Assembly: GCA_019751875.1 (NCBI GenBank)
Contig: JAIEMV010000002.1
Location: 434,001-498,000, forward strand
Origin: Hyphomicrobium sp.
Lineage (GTDB): Bacteria; Pseudomonadota; Alphaproteobacteria; Rhizobiales; Hyphomicrobiaceae
DNA: 64,000 nucleotides
Direction: 5' to 3'
Shown here: positions 1 through 8,541 of the stretch, in pieces
Layout: each line of letters opens with the position of its first letter
How positions within the stretch are numbered: the first letter of the stretch is position 1
The notes under the pieces: model-generated
Database searches by the model: none
What the model was told of the DNA's origin: nothing
The model's input: only the letters and a program-made list of their open reading frames with translations
Made by a program: the position numbers and the translations under genes

Positions 1-113
1 TCATGCACAAAGCTGAGAAACTAGCCGGGGCACCCTCAAACCGGATCTGTGACTAGATCACATACATTCTGCCCGCTGCAGCTTATCAAGGTGTCCATGA
101 ACAGGAGGCCCCA

Positions 114-311
114 ATGACATGTAACGTTGGAACCGTGGACCGCACACTCAGGATTATTCTCGGACTTGCCCTTTTGAGCCTCGTCTTAGTCGGTCCCCAA
201 ACCCTCTGGGGCCTCGTCGGCTTAGTGCCTCTCTTGACAGGTTTGGCGAGGTTTTGCCCAGCTTACGGCGTCGCAGGGGTGAACACATGTGCAACGCGGC
301 CTCGGACCTGA
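114..311 (+). CDS. DUF2892 / YgaP-like transmembrane protein
   Basis: A 65-residue inner-membrane protein with two hydrophobic segments (about residues 11-28 and 30-43). It has the family hallmarks: an N-terminal MTCNVGTVDR segment and a FCPAY motif before a closing NTC. The start is fixed by a strong AGGAGG ribosome site at 103-108. DUF2892 proteins occur alone or fused to rhodanese domains and are typical of BigR-type sulfide/persulfide operons. It is the first of five same-strand genes (sulfur transporter pair, metallo-hydrolase, TauE), which supports a role in reduced-sulfur handling. The molecular role is not known; the family call is confident. Confidence 0.85.
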   Translation: MTCNVGTVDRTLRIILGLALLSLVLVGPQTLWGLVGLVPLLTGLARFCPAYGVAGVNTCATRPRT

Positions 312-345
312 GCCTCGCGCGACAGGTTTTTTCGGACCGGAGTTC

Positions 346-783
346 ATGATTGAGACAACCGAGTTTACGCCACTTGCCTCTGCTCTGGGCGGCATTCTGA
401 TCGGATCTTCCGCCGTCTTGCTGATGGCCTTCACCGGCCGCATCGCGGGCGTGAGCGGTTACCTGTCGCGATTGCTGCCGCCCTACACCGGCGAGCAGCC
501 TCTGGAGCGCCTCGCTTTCGTCGCCGGCCTGCTTGCAGCCGCGCCCCTCTACGCCTTCGTCACCGGGTCGGCGGTGACGCACGTGGTGAGTTCGAACAAC
601 GGACTGCTTGTCGCAGCCGGCCTGCTCGTTGGCTTCGGCAGTGTCCTTGGCAGCGGATGCACGAGCGGACATGGCGTCTGCGGCATCGCACGCCTGTCAC
701 CCCGCTCGCTCGCGGCAACTGCCATCTTCATGGCAACGGGGCTCGCGACCGTTTTCATCATGCGCCACGTCGCGGGAGTATAG
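346..783 (+). CDS. YeeE/YedE-family sulfur transporter, first half
   Basis: A membrane protein of 145 residues with about four hydrophobic helices. The signature GSGCTSGHGVCG sits near residue 103. In this family the conserved cysteines of such loops take part in moving thiosulfate or other reduced sulfur across the inner membrane. It is a half-size version: full-length YeeE has about nine helices, and here the second half is the next gene, which starts 2 nt after the stop. I chose the ATG at 346 because the upstream extension is not membrane-like and overlaps the previous gene. The substrate (thiosulfate, persulfide or sulfite) cannot be told from sequence. Confidence 0.88.
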   Translation: MIETTEFTPLASALGGILIGSSAVLLMAFTGRIAGVSGYLSRLLPPYTGEQPLERLAFVAGLLAAAPLYAFVTGSAVTHVVSSNNGLLVAAGLLVGFGSVLGSGCTSGHGVCGIARLSPRSLAATAIFMATGLATVFIMRHVAGV

Positions 784-784
784 A

Positions 785-1225
785 ATGCAAGTCGCTCTGA
801 CGTTTTTCGCCAGCCTTCTGTTCGGCCTCGGTCTGGTCATCTCCGGCTTGGCAAATCCAACGAAGGTACAAAACTTCCTCGACATCGCAGGAGCGTGGGA
901 CCCAAGCCTTGTGTTCACCATGGCCGCCGCAATCCTCGTTACGGGATTGGGCTACGTCTTGGTCTTCAAGCGGGGACGCCCGGTCTTTGCCGAGACCTTC
1001 CAGCTGCCGACGACGACCAGGATCGACCTGAAACTCGTGTCAGGTGCAGCCGTATTTGGCATCGGCTGGGGACTTGTCGGCTACTGCCCCGGACCCGCAT
1101 TGGTTGCGCTACCCCTTGGAAACCATGGCACCTATGTCTTCGTTGGTGCCATGCTCGTCGGCATGCTCGCCGCACGCATCCTGCCATTGCCGAGGCGGCA
1201 AAACATGAAACCCATAAATCAGTAG
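785..1225 (+). CDS. DUF6691 / YeeE-like transporter, second half
   Basis: A 146-residue membrane protein with about four helices and the motif GWGLVGYCPGPA near residue 96, the second cysteine loop of split YeeE/YedE transporters. It starts at the ATG at 785, one base after the stop of its partner, so the two are probably translationally coupled and work together. Longer readings upstream lie in another frame of the partner gene and are not real. The metallo-hydrolase follows 8 nt later, placing sulfur import next to intracellular persulfide oxidation. Confidence 0.86.
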   Translation: MQVALTFFASLLFGLGLVISGLANPTKVQNFLDIAGAWDPSLVFTMAAAILVTGLGYVLVFKRGRPVFAETFQLPTTTRIDLKLVSGAAVFGIGWGLVGYCPGPALVALPLGNHGTYVFVGAMLVGMLAARILPLPRRQNMKPINQ

Positions 1226-1233
1226 GTACAATC

Positions 1234-2127
1234 ATGACCACCATTCCCCATCCCGTGGACTTGACCTTGAAGCCGAAGGTCAAGGGCTTCTTTGATGGCA
1301 GGACCAATACAGTATCTTACGTCGTGCAAGATCCATCGTCGAAAGCCTGCGCGATTATCGATAGCGTGATGGACATTGATTATGCCGCCGGCCGCATCAG
1401 TTACGATTCAGCCGATGAAATCATCAGGTACGTCGAAGAGAATGGGTTGAAAGTCGAGTGGCTGATTGAAACGCACGCTCATGCCGATCACCTGTCCGCA
1501 GCCCCCTACATCCAGGGCAAGCTCGGCGGCAAACTCGGTATCGGCGAAAATATTCGCATTGTCCAAGAGGTCTTCGGCAAGATCTTCAACGAAGGTACCG
1601 AATTTCAGCGCGACGGCAGCCAATTCGATCGCCTGTTCAAGGATGGCGATACCTACACCATCGGCAACATGACAGCCTTCGCCATGCTTACCCCGGGTCA
1701 CACACCAGCCTGCATGACTCACGTCATCGGCGACGCCGCGTTCGTTGGCGACACCCTTTTCATGCCGGACGGCGGAACCGCCCGAGCCGACTTCCCGGGC
1801 GGCGATGCACGCGTCCTCTACCACTCCATCAAGCGGGTCCTCGACCTACCGGACAGCATGCGGCTCTTCATGTGCCACGATTATGGGCCCGGCGGACGCG
1901 AGATCAAGTGGGAGACGACCGTGGCTGAAGAAAGGGCGAAGAATATTCACGTTCGCGAAGGCGTCAGCGAAGATGAATTCGTCAAGATGCGGACAGAGCG
2001 CGATTCTTCGCTCGCGCTTCCCAAGCTGATCATCCCGTCCATTCAGGTCAACATTCGCGGCGGTCAACTGCCCGAGCCCGACGAGAGCGGCAAGCGCTAC
2101 CTAAAGGTCCCCATTAACGAACTCTAA
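1234..2127 (+). CDS. metallo-beta-lactamase fold hydrolase, persulfide dioxygenase / Blh type
   Basis: A 297-residue cytoplasmic protein of the ETHE1/Blh branch of the metallo-beta-lactamase superfamily. The metal-binding motif THAHADHLSA is near residue 84. Further ligands are the histidine of PGHTPACM, the aspartate of VGDTLF and the histidine of CHDYGPGG. Family members oxidise glutathione persulfide to sulfite using a single iron and O2. The flanking sulfur transporter genes and downstream TauE (sulfite exporter) fit: sulfur in, persulfide oxidised, sulfite out. In Agrobacterium and Xylella the equivalent blh gene is repressed by BigR. No bigR is visible here; it may lie left of the window. 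The start is the ATG at 1234. Confidence 0.88.
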   Translation: MTTIPHPVDLTLKPKVKGFFDGRTNTVSYVVQDPSSKACAIIDSVMDIDYAAGRISYDSADEIIRYVEENGLKVEWLIETHAHADHLSAAPYIQGKLGGKLGIGENIRIVQEVFGKIFNEGTEFQRDGSQFDRLFKDGDTYTIGNMTAFAMLTPGHTPACMTHVIGDAAFVGDTLFMPDGGTARADFPGGDARVLYHSIKRVLDLPDSMRLFMCHDYGPGGREIKWETTVAEERAKNIHVREGVSEDEFVKMRTERDSSLALPKLIIPSIQVNIRGGQLPEPDESGKRYLKVPINEL

Positions 2128-2165
2128 TTGAACACGCGCCTGCGCGCGGAAACGTAAGGCCAACC

Positions 2166-2957
2166 ATGCTCACGCATGACATTCTCGCGAGCGTCTCGGG
2201 GACTCTTGTCGGTTTCGTTCTGGGGCTGGTTGGGGGTGGCGGATCCATCCTAGCCGTCCCCCTGCTCGTCTATCTCGTCGGCGTCCGATCCCCGCACGTC
2301 GCCATTGGCACGAGCGCTGTAGCGGTCGCATTGAGCGCCCTCATGAATTTGTGGGGTCACGCGAGCCAAAACCACGTGAAGTGGCGCTGTGCCCTCACTT
2401 TCGCCGCGGCTGGGACAGTCGGTGCAGCACTCGGTTCGACACTCGGCAAGCAGTTCGACGGCGAGAAGCTGCTCGTCCTATTCGGTGTCCTGATGGTGGT
2501 GATCGCTGTGGCCATGTTCTTCAAGAAGGCCGTCTCGGGTGACGAAGCCGTCCGCCTCGATTGGTCATCCGCCCCTCAACTGGCGCCTATGCTTCTCTTC
2601 TACGGCGTGGGTGTTGGCGCCCTATCCGGCTTCTTCGGCATCGGCGGCGGATTTCTCATTGTGCCGGGTTTGATGGCAGCAACCAACATGCCGCTGCTGT
2701 TCGCCATCGGCTCGTCGTTGGTCTCCGTTTCCGCTTTCGGTCTGACAACGGCCGGCAACTACGCACTTTCCGGGATGATCGATTGGCGGCTCGTAGCATT
2801 TTTCATCTTGGGTGGCATTGCCGGTGGCTTCCTAGGCCGTCGCGCGGCTGTCCTCCTGTCGGACCGCAAACAGGTACTCACCAATATCTTTGCAGGGATC
2901 GTCGCGACCATCGGAATGTTCGTCGTGCTGAAAGGCATCAACAATCTCAGCGGTTGA
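2166..2957 (+). CDS. TauE/SafE-family sulfite exporter
   Basis: A 263-residue permease with about eight hydrophobic helices in two repeats. Each repeat carries a glycine-rich motif (GFVLGLVGGGGSI near residue 16 and GFFGIGGGFL near residue 155). These mark the TauE/SafE/YfcA family, which exports sulfite, sulfoacetate or related anions. It is the last gene of the sulfur operon, 38 nt after the metallo-hydrolase, whose expected product is sulfite. It is the likely exit route that prevents sulfite toxicity. Family assignment is firm; the substrate is inferred from neighbours. Confidence 0.88.
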   Translation: MLTHDILASVSGTLVGFVLGLVGGGGSILAVPLLVYLVGVRSPHVAIGTSAVAVALSALMNLWGHASQNHVKWRCALTFAAAGTVGAALGSTLGKQFDGEKLLVLFGVLMVVIAVAMFFKKAVSGDEAVRLDWSSAPQLAPMLLFYGVGVGALSGFFGIGGGFLIVPGLMAATNMPLLFAIGSSLVSVSAFGLTTAGNYALSGMIDWRLVAFFILGGIAGGFLGRRAAVLLSDRKQVLTNIFAGIVATIGMFVVLKGINNLSG

Positions 2958-3035
2958 ACGAAGCGAGTCTGTGGAAATAGAGGCGCGCTCGCCGCCTGAC
3001 AACGCATGACCCAAGCGAGCACGCCCTAAAGCGCT

Positions 3036-4085
3036 CTACTCTTTGGGTGTCATGAACTTGAAAATCTCGCTCGGCTTGAAATTGCCCGTCTGGTTTCCAG
3101 CGACGTCCGGGTTGCCGTCGAGTTGCAGCTTGCGGGCGCCGGACCCTTCGTTAAAATCAAGCTCGCCCATCTTGGCCCACACAATGCTCGGGCTGTTGGT
3201 GCTCTGGTAGTAGTAAACCTTGTTCTTCTGATCCGACACCGTCAGCCACAGAGTGTCGGCAATGTTCGGTTTTCCCGGGATCTTGATCCCGATCGGCACG
3301 CTGACATTGCGCATAAGGCTGAAGACCGTTGCCACCGCCTCGCGCGGGTCGGCAGTCTGCTTGGCTTCGTTTACGTAGTAGGAGAGGCGTGCGAACCGAT
3401 CGGTTGCACGATTTGTCCCCGGCAGGAAGGTCGAGCCACCGATTTCTTTCCAGTAGTCGACGAGGGGCAGTTGCCGATCAAACGTCGGGGAGTTGGTCAT
3501 GACCTGATATTGCTTGCCATGGTGGATCGTGAGCTTGCCGTCGATGTACTCGAAGATGGCTGAGTCGCCCGAGGCGTCTGAGATGGACAGGTGTACGGTC
3601 CCGGGCTCGCCGGTCGGCGCTTGGATGGGAACCATCCGGAATTCTTCCTTGCGCAGGGCCTCGACCGCTTCAGCGGTGGTGGCATAGCTGTCAAGCACAT
3701 ACTGTACCCATGCCGAATTCGGGAGTGTGGGGCGCTCGTCGTCTGCGCTCGCGGCGGGATACTTCGACTCGGCAAGGTAGAGCAGGTTAGCGACCAAGCC
3801 TTCTTCATTCATGCCGTCGGCCGCGGCGCCCTCGTAGATGGTTGTCACGACGCTTCCATACTTGCTCTTCCAAGTGAAGGGCGTCTTGGTGTTGCTGGTT
3901 CGCTCGAGCCCCCGCGGATACAGCCAGAGATTTGTGTCCATGTCTGAGACGAACCAATCCATTGTTCGCCCGGTGACGGTCTGCCCTTCCTTGCCGAAGT
4001 AGACAGCACGGCTGCAGGCTTCGGAAATTTCTGGCGCTAACACAGAAGTAGACAGCAAAGCCATGAACGCAACGCGAGTCTTCAT
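3036..4085 (-). CDS. secreted linear amide C-N hydrolase (choloylglycine / penicillin V acylase family)
   Basis: A 349-residue Ntn-hydrolase with a signal peptide ending at SEA, right before Cys24. The mature protein would start CSRAVYFG, with this cysteine as N-terminal nucleophile. The RTMDW motif that follows carries the conserved arginine and aspartate of the family. Such periplasmic enzymes cleave linear amides: bile salts, penicillin V or N-acyl homoserine lactones. In Gram-negatives the AHL acylase role is common, but the substrate cannot be read here. The start is supported by GAGGAG at 4092-4097. It converges with the tauE operon and has its own promoter region. Confidence 0.85.
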   Translation of the reverse strand: MKTRVAFMALLSTSVLAPEISEACSRAVYFGKEGQTVTGRTMDWFVSDMDTNLWLYPRGLERTSNTKTPFTWKSKYGSVVTTIYEGAAADGMNEEGLVANLLYLAESKYPAASADDERPTLPNSAWVQYVLDSYATTAEAVEALRKEEFRMVPIQAPTGEPGTVHLSISDASGDSAIFEYIDGKLTIHHGKQYQVMTNSPTFDRQLPLVDYWKEIGGSTFLPGTNRATDRFARLSYYVNEAKQTADPREAVATVFSLMRNVSVPIGIKIPGKPNIADTLWLTVSDQKNKVYYYQSTNSPSIVWAKMGELDFNEGSGARKLQLDGNPDVAGNQTGNFKPSEIFKFMTPKE

Positions 4086-4323
4086 AAAGCTCTCCTCGTT
4101 TGGACCAAAACCCCGGTTATGTCCTGCTCTCTGGACGCCTTCAATCGACTTTTGCAGGATCAGGCTTGCCCGTGGCCTCTCCGCTGAAAGTTAACGAATG
4201 GCGGACCGTCTTCTGACTGGCATGATCGGTTGACCGTCCTTCACCATGGAGACGGCTTCTGCTCGCGCAGGTGGCCGCTTAGGTGCACTCTTGCCCTCCT
4301 GTCCAGATCTTGTGGAGGCAATT

Positions 4324-4542
4324 ATGACCCGCACTTCACTGCTCGCGGCTTCGGCTGCTCTCTCCGTTCTTTGTCTCTCTTTTGGCGCCCAGGCCGGTGA
4401 GTGTCTGCGTGGCGAACGACTCGAAACGCGGCTGTCGACGGCCGTGCAGCGGACCGACCGCTTTTTCCAGCGCGTAGGCGATCGGATCGTGCGTGTGGGC
4501 GATCGGATGTTTTCGTGGGTTCACAGGCGCCCCCGGGCATAG
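4324..4542 (+). CDS. small secreted protein, unknown function
   Basis: A 72-residue product with a clear signal peptide (cleavage after GAQA, residue 25). The mature part of about 47 residues is very basic, ending VHRRPRA, with one cysteine and a short imperfect repeat RVGDRIVRVGDRM. The start is set by GGAGG at 4314-4318; a longer upstream reading has no signal sequence at its front. I do not recognise a family. Small basic secreted proteins of this type are common in Rhizobiales. It stands alone between divergent and convergent neighbours. Confidence 0.5.
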   Translation: MTRTSLLAASAALSVLCLSFGAQAGECLRGERLETRLSTAVQRTDRFFQRVGDRIVRVGDRMFSWVHRRPRA

Positions 4543-5076
4543 CGCAGGTGGTCTGAGGTTCCTGGAACCAAGGCGCTGGGTTCTTACGCCTTCCGCAGTC
4601 AGAGCGTGGTCTAGGTCACGTCGCTTTGATCAAGCGAGGGCCCTTTTGCAAGAGGGCCCTCTCAAGCCGCGCGTACGGGCCTCTGCGGTATCGGCGGCCA
4701 CGGAGGGCACGCAAAAGCCTGGCCGAGGACGATCCAAACTCGCGCGGAGTCCGGCATGAAATCAGGCCATAGGCTGTCGCAGTGGATGCGCGGCGGTGTC
4801 TCGTATCGTCGTGGTGGATACTGCTAAATCAGCCACTGCCTTCGGTGCTTCGCGCGCGTCGCAATTCAATTCTCTTGAGAGCCGCACCGGGTGGCATACC
4901 TTCTGGCGTTTTTTCCAGCTTGAAAAAATCTTCTGCATGGTGGCGTGCCCCTTCTACCGCTCTCCTCTAGGTATGGGTTAGCGCGGTTGGATTAGGACTG
5001 ACTGTTCCGGATGGAACACCATCGTCGTGCGCCGCGAGCGTCGGCTTGTTTCGCCCGGGGTGAGGACCGAAATCTG
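4543..5076. other. intergenic stretch, no supported gene
   Basis: About 530 bases without a convincing gene. Short open frames (for example one beginning with GTG at 4796) lack a recognisable domain, signal peptide or ribosome site. The one clear structure is the hairpin at 4636-4661. Confidence 0.6.
4636..4661. terminator. GC-rich hairpin, possible terminator
   Basis: GAGGGCCC pairs with GGGCCCTC across a loop of about 10 bases, roughly 95 bases after the small secreted protein. No T-run follows on either strand, so it is at best a weak or Rho-assisted terminator. Confidence 0.35.
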
Positions 5077-5472
5077 CTAGTTCTCAATGATGCCTGCAAA
5101 AAGGTAAGCCGTGATGGCTAGGTAGGTCACGTTATGGAGCAGCTGGTCTGCGCCCAACGCCCACCAGAAGGGCGTGTTTTCGGGCGTCCATCCATACCGG
5201 CTGACAGCGCACTCTTTCAGATAATCGATGTGGTAGTGGATAAGAAACTCCAGTGACGTGATCGCCAGTATCACTGCACGCTCAGATGGAAAAATGAAGT
5301 AAACGGGCAGTGTCAGCACAGCATGTATGAGAGCGTGTAAAATACCTCCCGGATGGCCGTAGGTCATCTTGTTGGAAACTTGATAGCGTGTCTGTAATGT
5401 AAAATCCGCGATCGCATGCTTGAGCAATAGATAGCCTATGGCGAGAAAAATAAGATTTGCACTCGACGCCAT
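5077..5472 (-). CDS. DUF3307 membrane protein
   Basis: A 131-residue integral membrane protein with about four helices. It shows the DUF3307 pattern: HAIADFTLQT near residue 20, GGILHALIH in a membrane segment, HYHIDYLK, and a late FWWALGADQLLHNVTY. The histidines and aspartates in helices are characteristic, but the biochemical role is unknown. I chose the ATG at 5472, which gives the normal N-terminus; earlier starts overlap the cyclase gene in another frame. It begins 26 nt after the cyclase stop, so it probably ends the four-gene operon. Confidence 0.78.
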   Translation of the reverse strand: MASSANLIFLAIGYLLLKHAIADFTLQTRYQVSNKMTYGHPGGILHALIHAVLTLPVYFIFPSERAVILAITSLEFLIHYHIDYLKECAVSRYGWTPENTPFWWALGADQLLHNVTYLAITAYLFAGIIEN

Positions 5473-5498
5473 TCTCCGCCCCCAGTCGACCGATCCCG

Positions 5499-7703
5499 CT
5501 ATTTGAATTCCGCCACCGCCCGTCCGTCCCACGAGTCGGGGGGAGGCTGCCTCTGATAGCCTTGAGTTCGATCGTCATAGATGTCCCACAGGCGCGCGAA
5601 CTTCGGATCGGATACCTGGCGTAGCGCCGCGATCCTGCGCTCAGCCAAATCGAATTGCCGCGATCTGAAGGCTTCGAGCATGGCGCGCTGTCGAAGTGCT
5701 AATTCTCGGCATTCGGGACGATCGCGATAATTTTCGTCTCCCAGCAAGGCAAAGATCTGCACAGGGTGCTCGTAGCCCTTGACACTAATCAGATCAACCT
5801 CAATGAAAGCGAACTCCGGCGCTGCCGCGGCGGTCGCTTGTCCGACTAGGATGGGCAGCCCATAGTACTTCGTCAGACCCTCAAAGCGTGAGGCGAGATT
5901 GACGTCGTTGCCGATCGCCGAGTAGTCGAATCGCTGCGTCGAACCGAAATTCCCGACACAGCATACGCCGGTGTTGAGACCGATACCGATGGCGATCGGT
6001 TTGGCGCTCATTGAGCTCCGGCGAGCGTTGATCACTTCGATATCGTTTAGCATGGTGAGCGCCGCCCGACAGGCATTTGCGGCATGATCGGGATCGGTAA
6101 GCGGTGCATTCCAGAAGGCCATGACGGCATCGCCGATGAACTTATCGATCGTTCCATTGTTACGGAGAATTGTATCCGACAGGGGTGTCATTAGGTCGAT
6201 CACGAAGCGTGTCAGATGCTGTGCATCCATGCCCTCGGAATGCTCGGCAAAGCCACGGACATCAGCAAATAGCAGAGTCAAAGTCCGGTCTTCGCCGCCC
6301 AATTCCAGCGATGCGGGATCGGCCGCGAGCTTCTCGACTTGAGCCGGCGACATGTAGCGCCCGAACGCATGCCGGATTTGATTGCGTTCGCGCTCGACGA
6401 TGAAGCGAAGGAAGATCGTACCCGATGCGTAGACGGCGCCCAGGGTCGCGACCGGCAGCACGGGATCAATAAGCCAACCCCAACCCACGTAGGCGAACCA
6501 AGCGGCGGCGACAACCGTGATGAGCGCTCCAAGCCCAAACGCAAAGCCGTAGACGGCACCCGACCGATAGGTGGACCACGCTAGCAGAGCGCCAATAAGA
6601 AGGGACACGAGGATCTCGGCACCGGCCGCAAAATCCGGACGAACGAGATAATCGCCAGTCAGCATTTGCTCAAGGGCCTGCGCGTGCGCTTCAACGCCTG
6701 GAACGGCAGGATCGAGAGGCGTTGCGCGAATGTCGAGCAGCCCGGCCGCGCTTGTTCCGATCAGAATGATGCGACCCTTCACCTCTTCGGGAATGGTCGT
6801 TCCATCGAGGATCGACTTTGCGGAAATGAACCGCCGTGGATCCGATTTGGTGAAGCGCAGCCACATTTGACCTTGGGCATCGGTTGGCACTGTCGCATTG
6901 CCGATGAAGACCTTTGCCACCCCCGTTCGTTTGCCGAACGAGCCCTCGCCTGCTGCACCCGATGAGACGATCAAATAGTTGGCGACACCTTGGGCCAGCC
7001 GAAGGCCCTCGGCCGCGATCGAAGGGTAGATCGTGTTGTCGACCTGAATGAGAAGCGGCAGCTTGCGGATGATCTGGTCCTGATCAGCAATCCAGTTGAT
7101 GAAGCCGGAACCATTCAGCTTCCGAGTGAGGAGCGGCAGATTGCTCACAGCGCCGGGGAAAGCAGGAACGAAAAGACGCGGATCGTCGCCTTTGTACTCG
7201 ATTTCAGCGACGAGCGGTGGCTGTGGACCTCTGTGGGCCGCAGGGCTGCCGACGAATCCCATCACGACGCCGGACCGGCCGATCACCTCGGCGAACCGCT
7301 CGTCCGTGGAGGGGAGCCGCGCCAAGGCATCAACAGCCAAATCACTTCCGGGCTGGCCAGTCAGGCGCTTAGCGATCTCTACGGGCGATAGCCGGTCAGG
7401 TTCCGGGAAAACCATATCGAAGACGATGGCAACGGCGCCGAGCGTCTCCAATCGCTCGATCAATTCGGCAAGATCCGAGCGTGGCCAGGGCCATTGCCCG
7501 TGCACCGCTAGAGAGGCCTCGTCAATATCTACGATTCGAACTGGCAGCGCTGGATCATAGGTCCTCGGGAAAAACTGCTGGTAGGCGTCGAATGCAATGG
7601 CCCTCAGGCGCTGCAAGACCGGAGGGTTTGCATAATGGAGGGCAGCAATCGCGAAAAGTACAACAGCCACCAGCAGGCTATAGGCGATCTGGGCTTGTCG
7701 CAT
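5499..7703 (-). CDS. CHASE2-domain adenylate/guanylate cyclase
   Basis: A 734-residue membrane sensor-cyclase. Residue 10-25 is an N-terminal helix, about 30-350 a periplasmic CHASE2 sensory domain, about 360-435 three transmembrane helices, and about 475-650 a class III nucleotidyl cyclase domain. Metal-binding aspartates lie in FADVRGF (Asp481) and IGDAVMAFW (Asp525). The transition-state NLASRFEG motif and a substrate-contact lysine (TIDKF) are also present, so it should be active, making cAMP or possibly cGMP. It is the third gene of an operon with an outer-membrane barrel and a FecR-like protein. CHASE2 cyclases are often paired with FecR proteins, suggesting an envelope-sensing chain. 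No effector is visible nearby. Confidence 0.9.
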   Translation of the reverse strand: MRQAQIAYSLLVAVVLFAIAALHYANPPVLQRLRAIAFDAYQQFFPRTYDPALPVRIVDIDEASLAVHGQWPWPRSDLAELIERLETLGAVAIVFDMVFPEPDRLSPVEIAKRLTGQPGSDLAVDALARLPSTDERFAEVIGRSGVVMGFVGSPAAHRGPQPPLVAEIEYKGDDPRLFVPAFPGAVSNLPLLTRKLNGSGFINWIADQDQIIRKLPLLIQVDNTIYPSIAAEGLRLAQGVANYLIVSSGAAGEGSFGKRTGVAKVFIGNATVPTDAQGQMWLRFTKSDPRRFISAKSILDGTTIPEEVKGRIILIGTSAAGLLDIRATPLDPAVPGVEAHAQALEQMLTGDYLVRPDFAAGAEILVSLLIGALLAWSTYRSGAVYGFAFGLGALITVVAAAWFAYVGWGWLIDPVLPVATLGAVYASGTIFLRFIVERERNQIRHAFGRYMSPAQVEKLAADPASLELGGEDRTLTLLFADVRGFAEHSEGMDAQHLTRFVIDLMTPLSDTILRNNGTIDKFIGDAVMAFWNAPLTDPDHAANACRAALTMLNDIEVINARRSSMSAKPIAIGIGLNTGVCCVGNFGSTQRFDYSAIGNDVNLASRFEGLTKYYGLPILVGQATAAAAPEFAFIEVDLISVKGYEHPVQIFALLGDENYRDRPECRELALRQRAMLEAFRSRQFDLAERRIAALRQVSDPKFARLWDIYDDRTQGYQRQPPPDSWDGRAVAEFK

Positions 7704-7729
7704 TGCATTATCCGAGCCCAGTTCGGAGC

Positions 7730-8536
7730 CTACTGCGGCCCGCTACCAAAAAGATTACGGCAGTCGTGCGGTTGTCCTGAACGAGGTTTGCCCTTGCAAA
7801 CTTTACTGATGATCTCGTCGTAAGGGCCTTCCCCTTCGCCGTATTCTCCCCCTTCGCTGTTTCCTCCGCCTTCGTCAGTTCCTGGAGGGGCGGGCGGTGC
7901 GGCGGACTGGCCGTTCACGGTCTCATTCAAATCCCTGAAGCGGATAAGTGGATCACCGCCTGTGTTCGTGGTTTCAAATAGATACTGATTGACGAGATCG
8001 ACGGACGGCCAGCGAAGCAGCATCGCGTTCATCATCGCTGTGGGAATGCCGGCGGGTGGAGAGATCCGGCCATCCGGATAGACGACGACGAATGTTCCGG
8101 GCTCCGTGACCTGCTGGCAGCCATTCGATGTGCAGACCTCGAATGCTCCTTCCATGAGTGCAAACACTTCATAGCCGTTTACATCAACAAAGCCTTCGAT
8201 GACGGTTCCGCGCACGCCGACGGTCGATAGCGGCGTCTTAACGGTGTGTGAACCGGCGGTATCACCCGTAATATATCTAAACGCGCCTTTGGAAACATCG
8301 ATGACGACATTGGCGGTGCCGTTTGTGTCGTATTGCGCCCGCTTCACAGTGATCGTCGAATCTGCGCCTGCGGTAATGCTGGTCTTGTCGCGAAACAGAA
8401 TCTGTTTGCCGTTCGAGCCGGTGGAAACGGTTTGACCTGGTGTGGCGATGACTGTCTGAGCCTGAGCACCGCTGTTTACTGCACAGAGAAGACCGATTAG
8501 CGCGGCTGACAAAAAAATCGGGCGATGTCTGGCCAT
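7730..8536 (-). CDS. periplasmic FecR-domain protein
   Basis: A 268-residue protein with a signal peptide (cleaved after GAQA, about residue 26). The FecR-type beta domain covers about 35-150 and includes the pattern KTPLSTVGVRGTVIEG typical of FecR domains. A glycine/glutamate-rich linker (GGGNSEGGEYGEGEG) precedes a short cysteine-containing tail. The ATG at 8536 is preferred over a TTG nine bases earlier. Unlike classic FecR it has no cytoplasmic anti-sigma region or membrane helix, so it is a stand-alone periplasmic domain. It lies between the TPR/barrel gene and the CHASE2 cyclase and may link the outer membrane to the cyclase sensor. Confidence 0.82.
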   Translation of the reverse strand: MARHRPIFLSAALIGLLCAVNSGAQAQTVIATPGQTVSTGSNGKQILFRDKTSITAGADSTITVKRAQYDTNGTANVVIDVSKGAFRYITGDTAGSHTVKTPLSTVGVRGTVIEGFVDVNGYEVFALMEGAFEVCTSNGCQQVTEPGTFVVVYPDGRISPPAGIPTAMMNAMLLRWPSVDLVNQYLFETTNTGGDPLIRFRDLNETVNGQSAAPPAPPGTDEGGGNSEGGEYGEGEGPYDEIISKVCKGKPRSGQPHDCRNLFGSGPQ

Positions 8537-8541
8537 GATTA

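Noticed and set aside
4627-4634. TTGATCAA as an FNR box
   Set aside because: The two half-sites are fused with no central spacer; FNR/FixK sites need TTGA-N6-TCAA.
4796-4981. GTG frame of 61 codons in the gap after the small secreted protein
   Set aside because: No ribosome site, no signal peptide or domain, and overlaps an equally good frame in another phase.
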